Part shown: one piece after another, positions 7,324 through 15,329 of the stretch | Numbering within the stretch: the first letter of the stretch is position 1 | Layout of the letters: every line of letters starts with the position of its first letter | NCBI GenBank assembly: GCA_016789785.1 | Contig: JAEUQE010000208.1 | Location: 1-16,639, forward strand | DNA length: 16,639 nt | Direction of reading: 5' to 3' | Origin: Bryobacterales bacterium | Lineage (GTDB): Bacteria; Acidobacteriota; Terriglobia; Bryobacterales; Bryobacteraceae | The notes under the pieces: generated by a model | What the model saw: only the letters and a program-made list of their open reading frames with translations | Told to the model about the DNA's origin: nothing | The model's database searches: none | Position numbers and translations under genes: made by a program

Positions 7324-8595
7324 CTACGTAAGCGCTTCCCGGCGCATCCAGTGCCGCAGGAGCAGCGTGGCGACGATGGCGAACGCCAGCGGGTGCATCA
7401 GGCCTGCGGTGAAGAAAATTGGCGAGTACGAATAACGCTCCACAATGTAGCCCGTGCCGAGATTCGCAAGCATGCCTCCGATCGCGCCGCCCATGCCCGA
7501 TAAACCGGTGGCGGTGCCGACCCTCGACGCTGGGAACATGTCCGTCGGCAGGGTCAGCAGATTCGAGATCCACAGGGCGTGGCCCATCGCGACGAGGCAG
7601 ATCACGGCGATCGCCATCCAGGCCTCCGGCAGCCTGGGCGCGAGAATCGCCACGGGCATCACGACCGCCCCAGCCAGCAGCACCGCGGAGCGGGCCCGGA
7701 TCACTGGCCAGCCGCGCCGGATCAGATACCCCGAAACCCACCCTCCGAAGATGTAGCCAATGTCTCCAAAGATATAGGGCACCCAGGCGTACTTACTGAC
7801 CATGGCGAGGTCGAAGCCTCGCTCCTTACGAAGATACTCGGGCAGCCAGAAGATGACAAAATACACGACCGGATCGGTAAAGAACCTTGCCACAACGAGC
7901 GCGTAGCATTCCCGCATGCGCAACACCCGCAACCATTCGCCTTTCGGCTGTATCACGGGAGCAGCTTCTTCCGGCGGCCGCACCCGGCCCTTCAAAAACT
8001 CCCACTCCGAGGGCGTGATCCACTTACTCAAGTGGGGAGGCTGATAGAGGAGCAGCCAGAAAACCAGCCATACAAAACCGAGCGACCCGACGGCAGCAAA
8101 CGCGACCCGCCATCCATACTGCAGCGTTAGAAAGCCGACCAGGGGCGGCGCCAGTGCCGATCCGAGAGAGGAACCAGCGTTGAAGATTCCGATCCCCAGC
8201 GCCCGCTGCTCGACGGGAAACCACTCCGCCACAGCCTTCGCCGCGGCAGGAAAGTTGCCGGGCTCGCCAAGCCCCAACAGGAAGCGCCACGCCGAAAGCG
8301 ACCACTTCCCCATCGCAGTCGCATGCCCGATCGCCGCCAGTGACCATGCCGCGATGAACAAGGCGAACCCGCGCCGCGTGCCCAACCTGTCGCAAATCGG
8401 CCCCGATGCAGCGTACATGATGGCATAGGCCAGCATGAACCAGAACAGCACGAAGCCGTAGTCGCGCTCAGTCATGGCGAACTCGGCCCGCACGTCACGC
8501 GACACCACGGCCAGCGCCAGCCGGTCGGCGTAGTTGATCATCGTCGCCAGCAGCAGCATCACCGCCACCACGTAACGAAAATTCGGAATGCGCAT
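7324..8595 (-). CDS. MFS transporter, anion:cation symporter (hexuronate-like) family
   Basis: 423 residues from ATG 8595; a longer in-frame reading to 8775 would run into the divergent LacI gene and adds no transporter sequence. The N-terminus MRIPNFRYVVAVMLLLATMINYADRLALAVV is the typical first helix of ACS-family permeases, with the NYADR motif. Other landmarks are GPICDRLGTRRG in loop 2-3, GLGEPGNFPAAAKAVAEWFP, GIFNAGSSLGSALAPPLVGFL in helix 5, and a second half with GWVSGYLIRRG and GLSGMGGAIGGMLANLGTGYIVERY. Twelve helices are expected. Characterised relatives (ExuT, GarP, DgoT) import sugar acids with protons. The divergent LacI-family gene 31 bases away is its likely regulator. The substrate is probably a hexuronate or aldonate, but this is inferred from family alone. 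Confidence 0.9.
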   Translation of the reverse strand: MRIPNFRYVVAVMLLLATMINYADRLALAVVSRDVRAEFAMTERDYGFVLFWFMLAYAIMYAASGPICDRLGTRRGFALFIAAWSLAAIGHATAMGKWSLSAWRFLLGLGEPGNFPAAAKAVAEWFPVEQRALGIGIFNAGSSLGSALAPPLVGFLTLQYGWRVAFAAVGSLGFVWLVFWLLLYQPPHLSKWITPSEWEFLKGRVRPPEEAAPVIQPKGEWLRVLRMRECYALVVARFFTDPVVYFVIFWLPEYLRKERGFDLAMVSKYAWVPYIFGDIGYIFGGWVSGYLIRRGWPVIRARSAVLLAGAVVMPVAILAPRLPEAWMAIAVICLVAMGHALWISNLLTLPTDMFPASRVGTATGLSGMGGAIGGMLANLGTGYIVERYSYSPIFFTAGLMHPLAFAIVATLLLRHWMRREALT

Positions 8596-8626
8596 GTGGA
8601 CTAAGATGCTACCATAGGCGCGTTGT
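8596..8626. promoter_or_regulatory. 31-bp divergent control region between MFS and LacI genes
   Basis: Only 31 bases separate the two start codons, so the promoters must overlap each other or extend into the coding regions. TAAGAT (8602-8607) resembles a + strand -10 box. A perfect 8-base palindrome ATGCGCAT with a central CG (8588-8595) overlaps the MFS start codon and, with flanking TC/GA symmetry at 8583-8584 and 8599-8600, is a possible LacI-type operator. The evidence for each individual element is weak. Confidence 0.35.
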
Positions 8627-9661
8627 ATGGCTTCCACGAACCGGCCCGCCACCGTGAAGGATATTGCCGCCGCCATTGGTGTTTCGGTCATGACCGTATC
8701 GCGGGCGCTCAACGGCCACAGCGCGGTCGCCGGCTCGACTCGCAAGTTGATCCTGGACAAAGCAGCCGAACTCAACTACCGGCCGAATCGTGTCGCGCGA
8801 AGTCTGGTCACCTCCCGGTCATGGATGATCGGCCTGATCGTCCCCGACATCTCGCACACCTATTACTCGGAAATCACCCGAGGTGCCCAGGAAGTGCTGC
8901 GCGAAGCGGGCTACCACTTGCTGCTCTGCATGTCGAACCGCGACGCGCAGACCGAAGTGGAGGAACTCAACGTTCTGCTCAGCACGCAGAGTGAAGGTCT
9001 GCTGGTGGTGTCGGAGCAACACGAGTCGAAAGCGGCCATGTTTGACGAGATTCGCAGGCAACGCGTGCCTGTGGTGTTGATTGACCGGTTCTTCGATGGA
9101 CTCGATTGCAGCTACACCACCACCGACGATCACCAGGTGGGCTATCTCGCCGCGCAGCACATGATCGCGCAAGGGCACCGGCGGATCGCGTTTCTCGCAG
9201 GCTCCGACGTCAGTGCGGCCCGCCTGCGCCGCGACGGCTTTCTTGCGGCACTTCGCGACTCCGGGGTCGCAATCGACGAGCAACTCCTGGAGTCCGGCAG
9301 TTTCCGATTTGCCGAGAGCCACGCCGCTACTCACCGCCTGCTACAGTTGCCGGTTCGCCCGACGGCGATCGTCGCCGCCAATGACATGAGTGCCTTCGGC
9401 GCGATTCGGGCCTGCCGGGAGATCGGGCTCGATGTTCCGCACGACATGTCGGTGATCGGCGCAGGCAACGTCGAGGGGGATCAGCATCCCAATCCGTTCC
9501 TGACCACCATCGGGTGGGACCGGCTGGAGATGGGGCGCCAGGCGGCACGGATGCTTCTGGCACACCTTGCCGACGCGAAACGCCAATCGATGGCGCATTG
9601 CTTTCCGCCGGCGCTGCTCGTCCGGCACTCGACGCGAGTGTTGGAAGGACAGACGAACTGA
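8627..9661 (+). CDS. LacI/GalR-family transcriptional regulator
   Basis: 344 residues, the usual family length. The DNA-binding helix-turn-helix is at about 9-30 (TVKDIAAAIGVSVMTVSRALNG), followed by the hinge helix region NYRPNRVARSLVTSRS (50-65). The remainder is a periplasmic-binding-protein-like effector domain: IGLIVPDISHTYYSEITRGAQEVL, LLVVSEQ, VPVVLIDRFFD, GYLAAQHMIAQGHRRIAFLAG, TAIVAANDMSAFGAIRACREIGLDVPHDMSVIGAGN, and a C-terminal LTTIGWDRLEMGRQAARMLL. Members bind a sugar or sugar acid and release an operator. The divergent MFS permease gene is the obvious target, and autoregulation is likely given the 31-base gap. The start at ATG 8627 is well placed before the helix-turn-helix; the ribosome site is weak (AGG about 9 bases upstream). 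Confidence 0.94.
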   Translation: MASTNRPATVKDIAAAIGVSVMTVSRALNGHSAVAGSTRKLILDKAAELNYRPNRVARSLVTSRSWMIGLIVPDISHTYYSEITRGAQEVLREAGYHLLLCMSNRDAQTEVEELNVLLSTQSEGLLVVSEQHESKAAMFDEIRRQRVPVVLIDRFFDGLDCSYTTTDDHQVGYLAAQHMIAQGHRRIAFLAGSDVSAARLRRDGFLAALRDSGVAIDEQLLESGSFRFAESHAATHRLLQLPVRPTAIVAANDMSAFGAIRACREIGLDVPHDMSVIGAGNVEGDQHPNPFLTTIGWDRLEMGRQAARMLLAHLADAKRQSMAHCFPPALLVRHSTRVLEGQTN

Positions 9662-9662
9662 A

Positions 9663-9708
9663 GGTCTCTCCACCGCACTCGCGGGCGCCCGATCAGGTGG
9701 AGTAGACC
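9663..9708. terminator. Bidirectional terminator-like hairpin between LacI and kinase genes
   Basis: The arm GGTCTCTCCACC (9663-9674) pairs over all 12 bases with GGTGGAGTAGACC (9696-9708), with one bulged T at 9703. The loop holds a 10-base perfect palindrome CGGGCGCCCG (9682-9691). It lies exactly where two convergent genes end, and the right arm is made of the last codons of the kinase gene. There is no T-tract on either side, so it may act by structure, with Rho, or as a 3'-end stabiliser. Confidence 0.7.
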
Positions 9709-12062
9709 CCGACCGTTCCGTAACTCGACAGGGCAGGCAGCAACTCCGCGCGCAAAGCCGCTACGCTATGAAAGCGATCGTCCTTGTTGAGCGCGACGCA
9801 TCGCTCAAGGACTGACTTCATCGGCTCCTCGACGCCCTTCACCCCGCTCTCCGGTAACGATCCGTTCAGTGTCTCGAGAAGAATACGGCCAATCGCATAG
9901 ATGTCGCTGCGCGCATCCGTCGAACCGCCAGTAAGCTGCTCGGGAGGCACATAGCCAACGGTCCCAATCGCTGACACACCCAGGGAGAGACGATCCTCGC
10001 GGGACAGGTCGAGCAACTGCATCTTCGCCAGTCCGAAATCCAGAATCTTGAGCAGGGAGGTGCCGTCCCCGCGATCGATCAGCAGGAGATTCTCGGGCTT
10101 CAGGTCACGGTGAATCACGCCGGTCTCGTGCGCGGCGGCAACGCCGTCCAGCAACTGCGCTACCCACGGCAAAATCAGACCCGCGGTGAGCTTGGTCATT
10201 TCGAGTTCCTGGCGCCAGGTCCGTCCCTCGGCATACTCCATCACCAGATAAGCGCCCATCGCACCGATCGGCCCATAGTCGTGCACCTGAATGATGTTGG
10301 GATGGTTCAGCCTCGCCACCGTCTGCGCCTCGCGTTCGAAGCGCTTCAGAGCCATATCCTGGCCAAACAGTTCACTGAGCAGGATCTTCATGGCGATGCG
10401 CCGGTCCAGACGGATGTCTCGGCCCGCATAGACCGCTCCCATTCCGCCGCGGCCGATCAGGCGGTCAAGCTTGTACTTTCCGTCGATGACGCGTTCAATG
10501 GGAAGCGTTACGGCGGGCACCCGTCCGTCCTTCGCACAGAGCACTACCTGACTGTCGTAGCAGGTTCCACAATGCGGACACACCCGCATGAGGTTCATAG
10601 GTTTGTCCACGCTCGGCGTGCGAGGCATGGAGGCAATACGATCCAGAGCACTCGCGTACTCCGCCCGAACTACGCGAATGAGGTATTCCTCCCGGCGTGT
10701 ATAGGATTGCCCGTCGGATTTCGGACCGACCTCGAGGATTTCGTCCACCGGGGCTTCGGGATTCACCTTCACTTCCACCTCGCCGAACGCGCCACGCAGT
10801 CCCTTGATGGCGATCTCGGGCAGTTCCTTGGCATCGTCTGTCTTCTTGATCAGGTCGAGCGTCTGCCGCAGTTCCATTTCACGGGCATTCGCGCGGGGAA
10901 ACAGCAGTTTGTCGGCCTGCTGGAACGGACGTTCGGGCAAGATACAGGAAAGCAGGCTCCGCACCACCATTGATGGACCCAACAGATGGTCGGCGGCAAC
11001 CACGTAGCTGTACGCCAGCGCGGCCACGCCTCCCATCCAGCTTGTTTCAATGGCACGGTTCGACATCCCCAGCCACTGCCCGATTTCGGAGGCCGCCGCT
11101 GGAATTCCGAAAAAGACGCCGGCTCCGATCAGCCACTGCAGCCTGCTCCGGCCATGTCCGGCGGGCAACTCCCGGTGCAGTTTCCAGATCCAGGAGCCCG
11201 CCGCCGCCATGCAAACCGCCAGGTAGATCGGCCCCGCAAAGATCGACACTACCCACGAAGGGTCCCACTCCACGTGGCCCGGATAAACCACCGCGAACCC
11301 GTCGGGCACGGGAGCGGGGACACCGCCGCCGACGACTGCTGGTAACAGCGTCGCCCACCACATTGCGTAGAGGCATCCGCCGACTACCTGCCAGGCATGC
11401 CCAGGCTTGATCTCGGGAGAGAACATCAGCAGCGAGTGAAACGCCAGCGCAGGCGCCAGGGCAGCAGGCAGCCAGAAAATGAAGAATGACAAGTGCTCTT
11501 CCGGTTGAAAGAAACTGCTCAGGGGCATGATCGCCCATGCGCCCATGCGAAGCGCCGCGAAACCAGCCGCAAGGAATCCCAGCCGGGCAGCCTGGCTGTT
11601 CCAATTCAACAACATGCCCATGCCCGCGAAGAAGAACAGAAGGCTCGCCACAACCAGCGGTGAGCGCTCGCCGAAGAAGGATGAACCGCTCCGCGTCTGG
11701 GGCCGCAGATATACGTCTCGCGTCTGCCCGTTCCGCGAAATGGTAAGACCATACGCATTCGAAGCAGGCACCGACCTCAGCAGTTGCGGGAGGTTCGCTC
11801 CGGGCGCCAAAAGCGAGTTGCCGAAGCGCTTGATACGATCTCCGGGTTCAAGAATGCCGGAGGCAGGCCCATTTCCATCGACTGCCGAGACGAACCACTC
11901 GTCTCCAAGGCTCTGCGGCTGCCACCCGAGATCAATCGTCCGCACTCCGTATTGCAGAGTGGTCCAACCCGTGAAGATCAACAGGGCAAAGTAGGTCGTC
12001 ACAAGCGCGGCAGCGCCTCCGGCGAAGACTACACCTTTCCCTGTCCGACCTGCTTCGGCCAT
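9693..12062 (-). CDS. Membrane serine/threonine protein kinase: PDZ, 7TM, zinc ribbon, C-terminal kinase
   Basis: 789 residues from ATG 12062; a TTG directly before it is possible, with AGGGAG at 12071-12066. Layout: helix 1 (about 11-33); a PDZ-like extracytoplasmic domain (about 45-120, AVDGNGPASGILEPGDRI); seven further helices (about 134-154, 161-179, 192-214, 224-244, 271-293, 309-326, 342-360); a linker that may be a degenerate GAF-like domain; a zinc-ribbon-like CPHC (495-498), C501 and C509; then a complete Hanks-type kinase (about 530-785). Kinase motifs are intact: G-loop GRGGMG (537-542), K559 in AMKIL, HRD (651-653) in HRDLKPEN, DFG starting at D675, and GTVGYVPPEQL. Most bacterial Ser/Thr kinases have the kinase first and the sensor after; here the order is reversed. 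It is last in the minus-strand gene run, 46 bases after the FkbM gene, so may regulate or be induced with it. Confidence 0.92.
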   Translation of the reverse strand: MAEAGRTGKGVVFAGGAAALVTTYFALLIFTGWTTLQYGVRTIDLGWQPQSLGDEWFVSAVDGNGPASGILEPGDRIKRFGNSLLAPGANLPQLLRSVPASNAYGLTISRNGQTRDVYLRPQTRSGSSFFGERSPLVVASLLFFFAGMGMLLNWNSQAARLGFLAAGFAALRMGAWAIMPLSSFFQPEEHLSFFIFWLPAALAPALAFHSLLMFSPEIKPGHAWQVVGGCLYAMWWATLLPAVVGGGVPAPVPDGFAVVYPGHVEWDPSWVVSIFAGPIYLAVCMAAAGSWIWKLHRELPAGHGRSRLQWLIGAGVFFGIPAAASEIGQWLGMSNRAIETSWMGGVAALAYSYVVAADHLLGPSMVVRSLLSCILPERPFQQADKLLFPRANAREMELRQTLDLIKKTDDAKELPEIAIKGLRGAFGEVEVKVNPEAPVDEILEVGPKSDGQSYTRREEYLIRVVRAEYASALDRIASMPRTPSVDKPMNLMRVCPHCGTCYDSQVVLCAKDGRVPAVTLPIERVIDGKYKLDRLIGRGGMGAVYAGRDIRLDRRIAMKILLSELFGQDMALKRFEREAQTVARLNHPNIIQVHDYGPIGAMGAYLVMEYAEGRTWRQELEMTKLTAGLILPWVAQLLDGVAAAHETGVIHRDLKPENLLLIDRGDGTSLLKILDFGLAKMQLLDLSREDRLSLGVSAIGTVGYVPPEQLTGGSTDARSDIYAIGRILLETLNGSLPESGVKGVEEPMKSVLERCVALNKDDRFHSVAALRAELLPALSSYGTVGVYST

Positions 12063-12108
12063 CAACTCCCTATCGGCGGGATGAAGGGATTTCTTGAGAG
12101 GCCTGCGG

Positions 12109-12951
12109 TCAACCTGCCAGCATCGCTCTCCATCTGCGCCTGATTCTTGCGTGCAAATCGCCTTTTATCAATGACTTCGAGGCGAGAAGATAACCGATCT
12201 GCCGGTCGTGTCGGCGCGCGAAGATAGTGCCATCCACCACCTCTCCATGGACCAAATCGGCAAATGCGTATCCGAGCGCCTTCAACTCCTGAATCAACCC
12301 GGCCAAGGTGCCCTGAATTCCGTCGATCTCCTTGCCGTGGGTCTCGATTACCAGATCGGGGCCGTGCGCCGCCAGCAGGCGCCGGGCACCCTGAATGGCG
12401 GCATACTCCCCGCCCTCAATATCGATCTTGATCAGGGTTGGAACCGTTCCAGTTGCCTCGGCAACGTCGTCCAGGGCGGCCATCGGCGCTTCGACCACGG
12501 TGGAGTTGGCGTGGAAGCGGCGAATCTCAGCGTTTCGCGTGGAGGCGACGCTGGCAGCCGCCGGAAGGACGTAAAACTCGGTATGGCCGCCGCTGCGCTC
12601 GCCGACACACACCGGATGGAGCCGGATCTGCCCAGCCTCAAGCGCCCTCGGTCCTGAGTTCAATGCCAGAATCGGCCCTGTCTCGGCCAGAACGGCGGGA
12701 TTGGCTTCGAAGGCTTCCACACGGCCGCCGGGTCCCACCAGCCTGGCCAGCACGGCGCTGAGAATGCCGTAGGAACAACCAACGTCGTAGACGGTGCCGC
12801 CAGGCCGCACCAGGGTCTCGAAGGCAAGCATCACGTAGGGCTCGAAGTAGATCCCCCGCCGGCCACCATGATCCACACCGGGAATCCGCCTGCACCGGGC
12901 GGGTAACACGATCCGGAAATCATTTACGAATACAGGATAAATATCGGACAT
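12109..12951 (-). CDS. FkbM-family SAM-dependent methyltransferase
   Basis: 280 residues from ATG 12951; a TTG codon just upstream could add one residue. It is a class I methyltransferase with motif I VYDVGCSYG (54-62), the acidic FEANP (81-85) after strand 2, and the FkbM hallmark IKIDIEGGE (174-182), followed by DLVIETHG (199-206). FkbM enzymes O-methylate sugars and related small molecules and are common in exopolysaccharide, LPS and glycan clusters, although FkbM itself acts on a macrolide. The ATG is 8 bases after the stop of the GT-C/TPR gene, so the two are co-transcribed; methylation of the glycan made or transferred by the neighbouring glycosyltransferases is the natural reading. A basic tail (RIRRRWRAML) might associate with the membrane. 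No signal peptide, hence cytoplasmic. Confidence 0.9.
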   Translation of the reverse strand: MSDIYPVFVNDFRIVLPARCRRIPGVDHGGRRGIYFEPYVMLAFETLVRPGGTVYDVGCSYGILSAVLARLVGPGGRVEAFEANPAVLAETGPILALNSGPRALEAGQIRLHPVCVGERSGGHTEFYVLPAAASVASTRNAEIRRFHANSTVVEAPMAALDDVAEATGTVPTLIKIDIEGGEYAAIQGARRLLAAHGPDLVIETHGKEIDGIQGTLAGLIQELKALGYAFADLVHGEVVDGTIFARRHDRQIGYLLASKSLIKGDLHARIRRRWRAMLAG

Positions 12952-12959
12952 CAATTCTG

Positions 12960-15329
12960 CTATCTTCTTACACGCACCGGGACAAGGTTTTGCTCCACTT
13001 TCTGCAACAGCAGCGGCACGCCGGAGTGGGCCGGGTTAAGCTTTCTTGCCCGAGACAAGTCCCGGAAAGCCTGAAGATACTCTTTTCGCCCGAGATACGC
13101 ATTCCCACGGTTATACCGTACCCAGAATTCGGCGTAACCCAGGCGCAGCGCCTCCGAATAGTGATGGATCACGGCATCGGGCTGCCTCCCCCGCGCTTGC
13201 AGCGTGAATGCCAGGCTGTAGTGCGCTTCCGCAAGATCCCCGCGCAACTGCACCATCTTCGCCGCCAGCAGTTCAGCGCGTTCCCACTCCCCGGCGGCCC
13301 AAAGCTTCTCCAACCGCTGACGGAACTTCTGAATGAGATCCGGCTTCGCTTCCACCGCAAACAGGAGCAATTCCGGTGTGAGCCTATCCGGCGGAGTGGA
13401 GGGATTCCACATCCCGCGTCCCGTTTCGAGAACCATCATTCCCACGTCCGGTCCCGCGAGCCGTTCGCGGCATTGGGGAGTAATGCGCCACACGCCGGCT
13501 TGGGAGTTCTGAAACGGCAGCTCCGCGCCGCACGACTGCAACAACAACCAGTATGGCTTGCTCGATCGGTGCACCATCAGGAAGTCGTTTCCGGCGATCG
13601 CCGCGGTGAGATTACCATATTTCTTAAGATAGTCCCGGTATCCGGTGAGGGCGTGGCTCCGGTCGTAGACGCTTGCGCCACCGCGATTGCCGGCACGCAA
13701 GAGATCCACCGACGGCGCCACCACGCCCTTGTCATCCAGGACCTCCGCCACCCGTTCCCGCATTGGAACGCGCCGGGCAATCCAATGCATCGCCTCGGCC
13801 TGATCCGGTGTCCGGCGGGCGGCGTACTTCCAGAACGTCATCACGCCAAGTCCCGTTTCCACGGCTCCTGGAATCAGGATCAACACCCACACCTGAGCCA
13901 GTCTGCGCCGTGCACGGTCATCGCCCAGGTTCCGGAACGCCGTGGCACACAGGAGTCCAAAGAGCACGTGGCTGGCCAGGGCGAATCTCCAAAACCAGAT
14001 CGCGTGGTACTCGAACAGCAGACTGAACAGCACGCCCACGGTGACCGCCACAATCCACACACTCGCGCCGTGCCACAAGGACACCTCGGCCGGACGCAGA
14101 ACCCGGCGCAGGCGCCAAGCCGTGAAAAGAACGAGAGCGTACGGCCCCAACCCGCCTGCCAGCAATCCGAGGTTGAATCGCAGCGCAGTGTTCAGCGGAA
14201 ACGCCGGATCGAATGGCGAATCCACCTCGCCACGGAGCGTTGGAAGATTGATCCACAGGAGAACCGCAAACACCGCCACTCCCGCCCACAGCGCCCGCCA
14301 AAACCACTCTGGCAGAGGCTGCTTGCGAACCACGCGGCGCCACACGTGCCACGTAAGCACCAGACCAAGTGCAACCAGCGCCATCGCGGCCATGTCCATG
14401 CTGCTGCCTGCCGCAAACAACGCGAACAACAGCAGCAGGGCGGGCCATTTCACCGCAAGTAGAATCGCGGCCAACCCGATCGCGTGATTCGAGATCCACA
14501 GCAGTCCCCCGTATGGATTCCAGGCCACCGTGGTCACCTGCCCGCTGATGCGGTGGAATCCGAAAAAGTACTCCACCCACCACCAGTCCGCCTTGAGCCC
14601 GAGATGCCAGAGATTGAAAGCGCCCGAGATCAATGCCGTCCCGCAGAGTAGAAGCCCACCCACGCCGCCGGTCACCGAAGGCGCGATCAGTATCACCGCG
14701 AGCCCGTAGAACAGGGTCTGCAGCATGGTATCGGCGACCAGGAACGGAAGGGCACGCCCCGGCATCCAGGCGATCATGCCCCCGGGATAGATAAACGATG
14801 CTGCGGGGTAGGGCCACTGCATTTCGACGGCAATCGGACTGCGCAGCGGATAGCCTTGGGCCGCAAGTACGATGGGACCACCGAGCGTACGCACGTCGTC
14901 CCAAATCGCGGTGCCGGCCATCACCCTGCCCTGACTTTCCACACCGAATTGCCAAGGCGCCCGCGCCGCACCGATGAGCAGCACCATCAGGATCACCAGA
15001 GCCAGGGCCGCACGAAACCATCGTGTGCGGCGCCATTCGCGATATGAGGACCACATCCCGCCAAGCGCGCTGCTGGCCGGCCGGCCGTGCATGGCGAGGA
15101 CAAGGCTCACCACCACCATCAAGACCGCCACGGGAATCGATTTCGCGCTCCGTGCGAAGGGTAAGGCCGCGTATCCAATGACTGCATATGCAGGAAATCC
15201 CGCCAGGAAGGCCGCCTCCGGCAGACGCGCTTTCCAGGGACTGAATCCACAGATCCAACGCACCACCATCTCGCCGGTCAATCCATAGCACAACAATTGG
15301 AGAGCGAGACAGAGCAGCAGTTCAACCAC
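12960..15329 (-). CDS. Polytopic membrane protein with C-terminal TPRs, GT-C/TMTC-like layout
   Basis: 789 residues starting at GTG 15329, which is supported by GGAGG seven bases upstream and an 8-base overlap with the GT2 gene. Residues 1-500 hold roughly 12-14 hydrophobic helices (for example 2-23, 64-80, 104-121, 196-217, 222-242, 312-330, 346-361, 423-439, 479-498). After helix 4 a long loop carries WDD (D144-D145) and aromatic-rich WPYPAASFIYPGG, recalling the acidic catalytic loop of GT-C glycosyltransferases that use polyprenyl-phosphate sugars. Residues about 501-665 are soluble, with no domain that I recognise. Three TPR-like repeats follow (about 668-699, 700-734, 735-764; for example AHYSLAFTLQARGRQPDAVI and VRYNRGNAYLGRKEYLQAF). 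The order, membrane GT-C then TPRs, resembles eukaryotic TMTC O-mannosyltransferases. Enzyme activity is inferred; a polysaccharide polymerase or non-enzymatic role remains possible. Confidence 0.75.
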   Translation of the reverse strand: MVELLLCLALQLLCYGLTGEMVVRWICGFSPWKARLPEAAFLAGFPAYAVIGYAALPFARSAKSIPVAVLMVVVSLVLAMHGRPASSALGGMWSSYREWRRTRWFRAALALVILMVLLIGAARAPWQFGVESQGRVMAGTAIWDDVRTLGGPIVLAAQGYPLRSPIAVEMQWPYPAASFIYPGGMIAWMPGRALPFLVADTMLQTLFYGLAVILIAPSVTGGVGGLLLCGTALISGAFNLWHLGLKADWWWVEYFFGFHRISGQVTTVAWNPYGGLLWISNHAIGLAAILLAVKWPALLLLFALFAAGSSMDMAAMALVALGLVLTWHVWRRVVRKQPLPEWFWRALWAGVAVFAVLLWINLPTLRGEVDSPFDPAFPLNTALRFNLGLLAGGLGPYALVLFTAWRLRRVLRPAEVSLWHGASVWIVAVTVGVLFSLLFEYHAIWFWRFALASHVLFGLLCATAFRNLGDDRARRRLAQVWVLILIPGAVETGLGVMTFWKYAARRTPDQAEAMHWIARRVPMRERVAEVLDDKGVVAPSVDLLRAGNRGGASVYDRSHALTGYRDYLKKYGNLTAAIAGNDFLMVHRSSKPYWLLLQSCGAELPFQNSQAGVWRITPQCRERLAGPDVGMMVLETGRGMWNPSTPPDRLTPELLLFAVEAKPDLIQKFRQRLEKLWAAGEWERAELLAAKMVQLRGDLAEAHYSLAFTLQARGRQPDAVIHHYSEALRLGYAEFWVRYNRGNAYLGRKEYLQAFRDLSRARKLNPAHSGVPLLLQKVEQNLVPVRVRR

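Noticed and set aside
8596..8775. 60-residue N-terminal extension of the MFS transporter
   Set aside because: It would overlap the divergent LacI helix-turn-helix region; transporter homology starts at ATG 8595.
12990..14462. 490-codon open frame on the + strand opposite the GT-C/TPR gene
   Set aside because: It is antisense to a well-supported gene and its translation is rich in His, Arg, Pro and Gln with no recognisable domain, as expected from GC-rich codon bias on the opposite strand.
13918..15291. 457-codon minus-strand open frame overlapping the GT-C/TPR gene
   Set aside because: Same strand, shifted frame; Gly/Arg-rich low-complexity translation without helices or motifs, while the alternative frame has clear membrane helices and TPRs.
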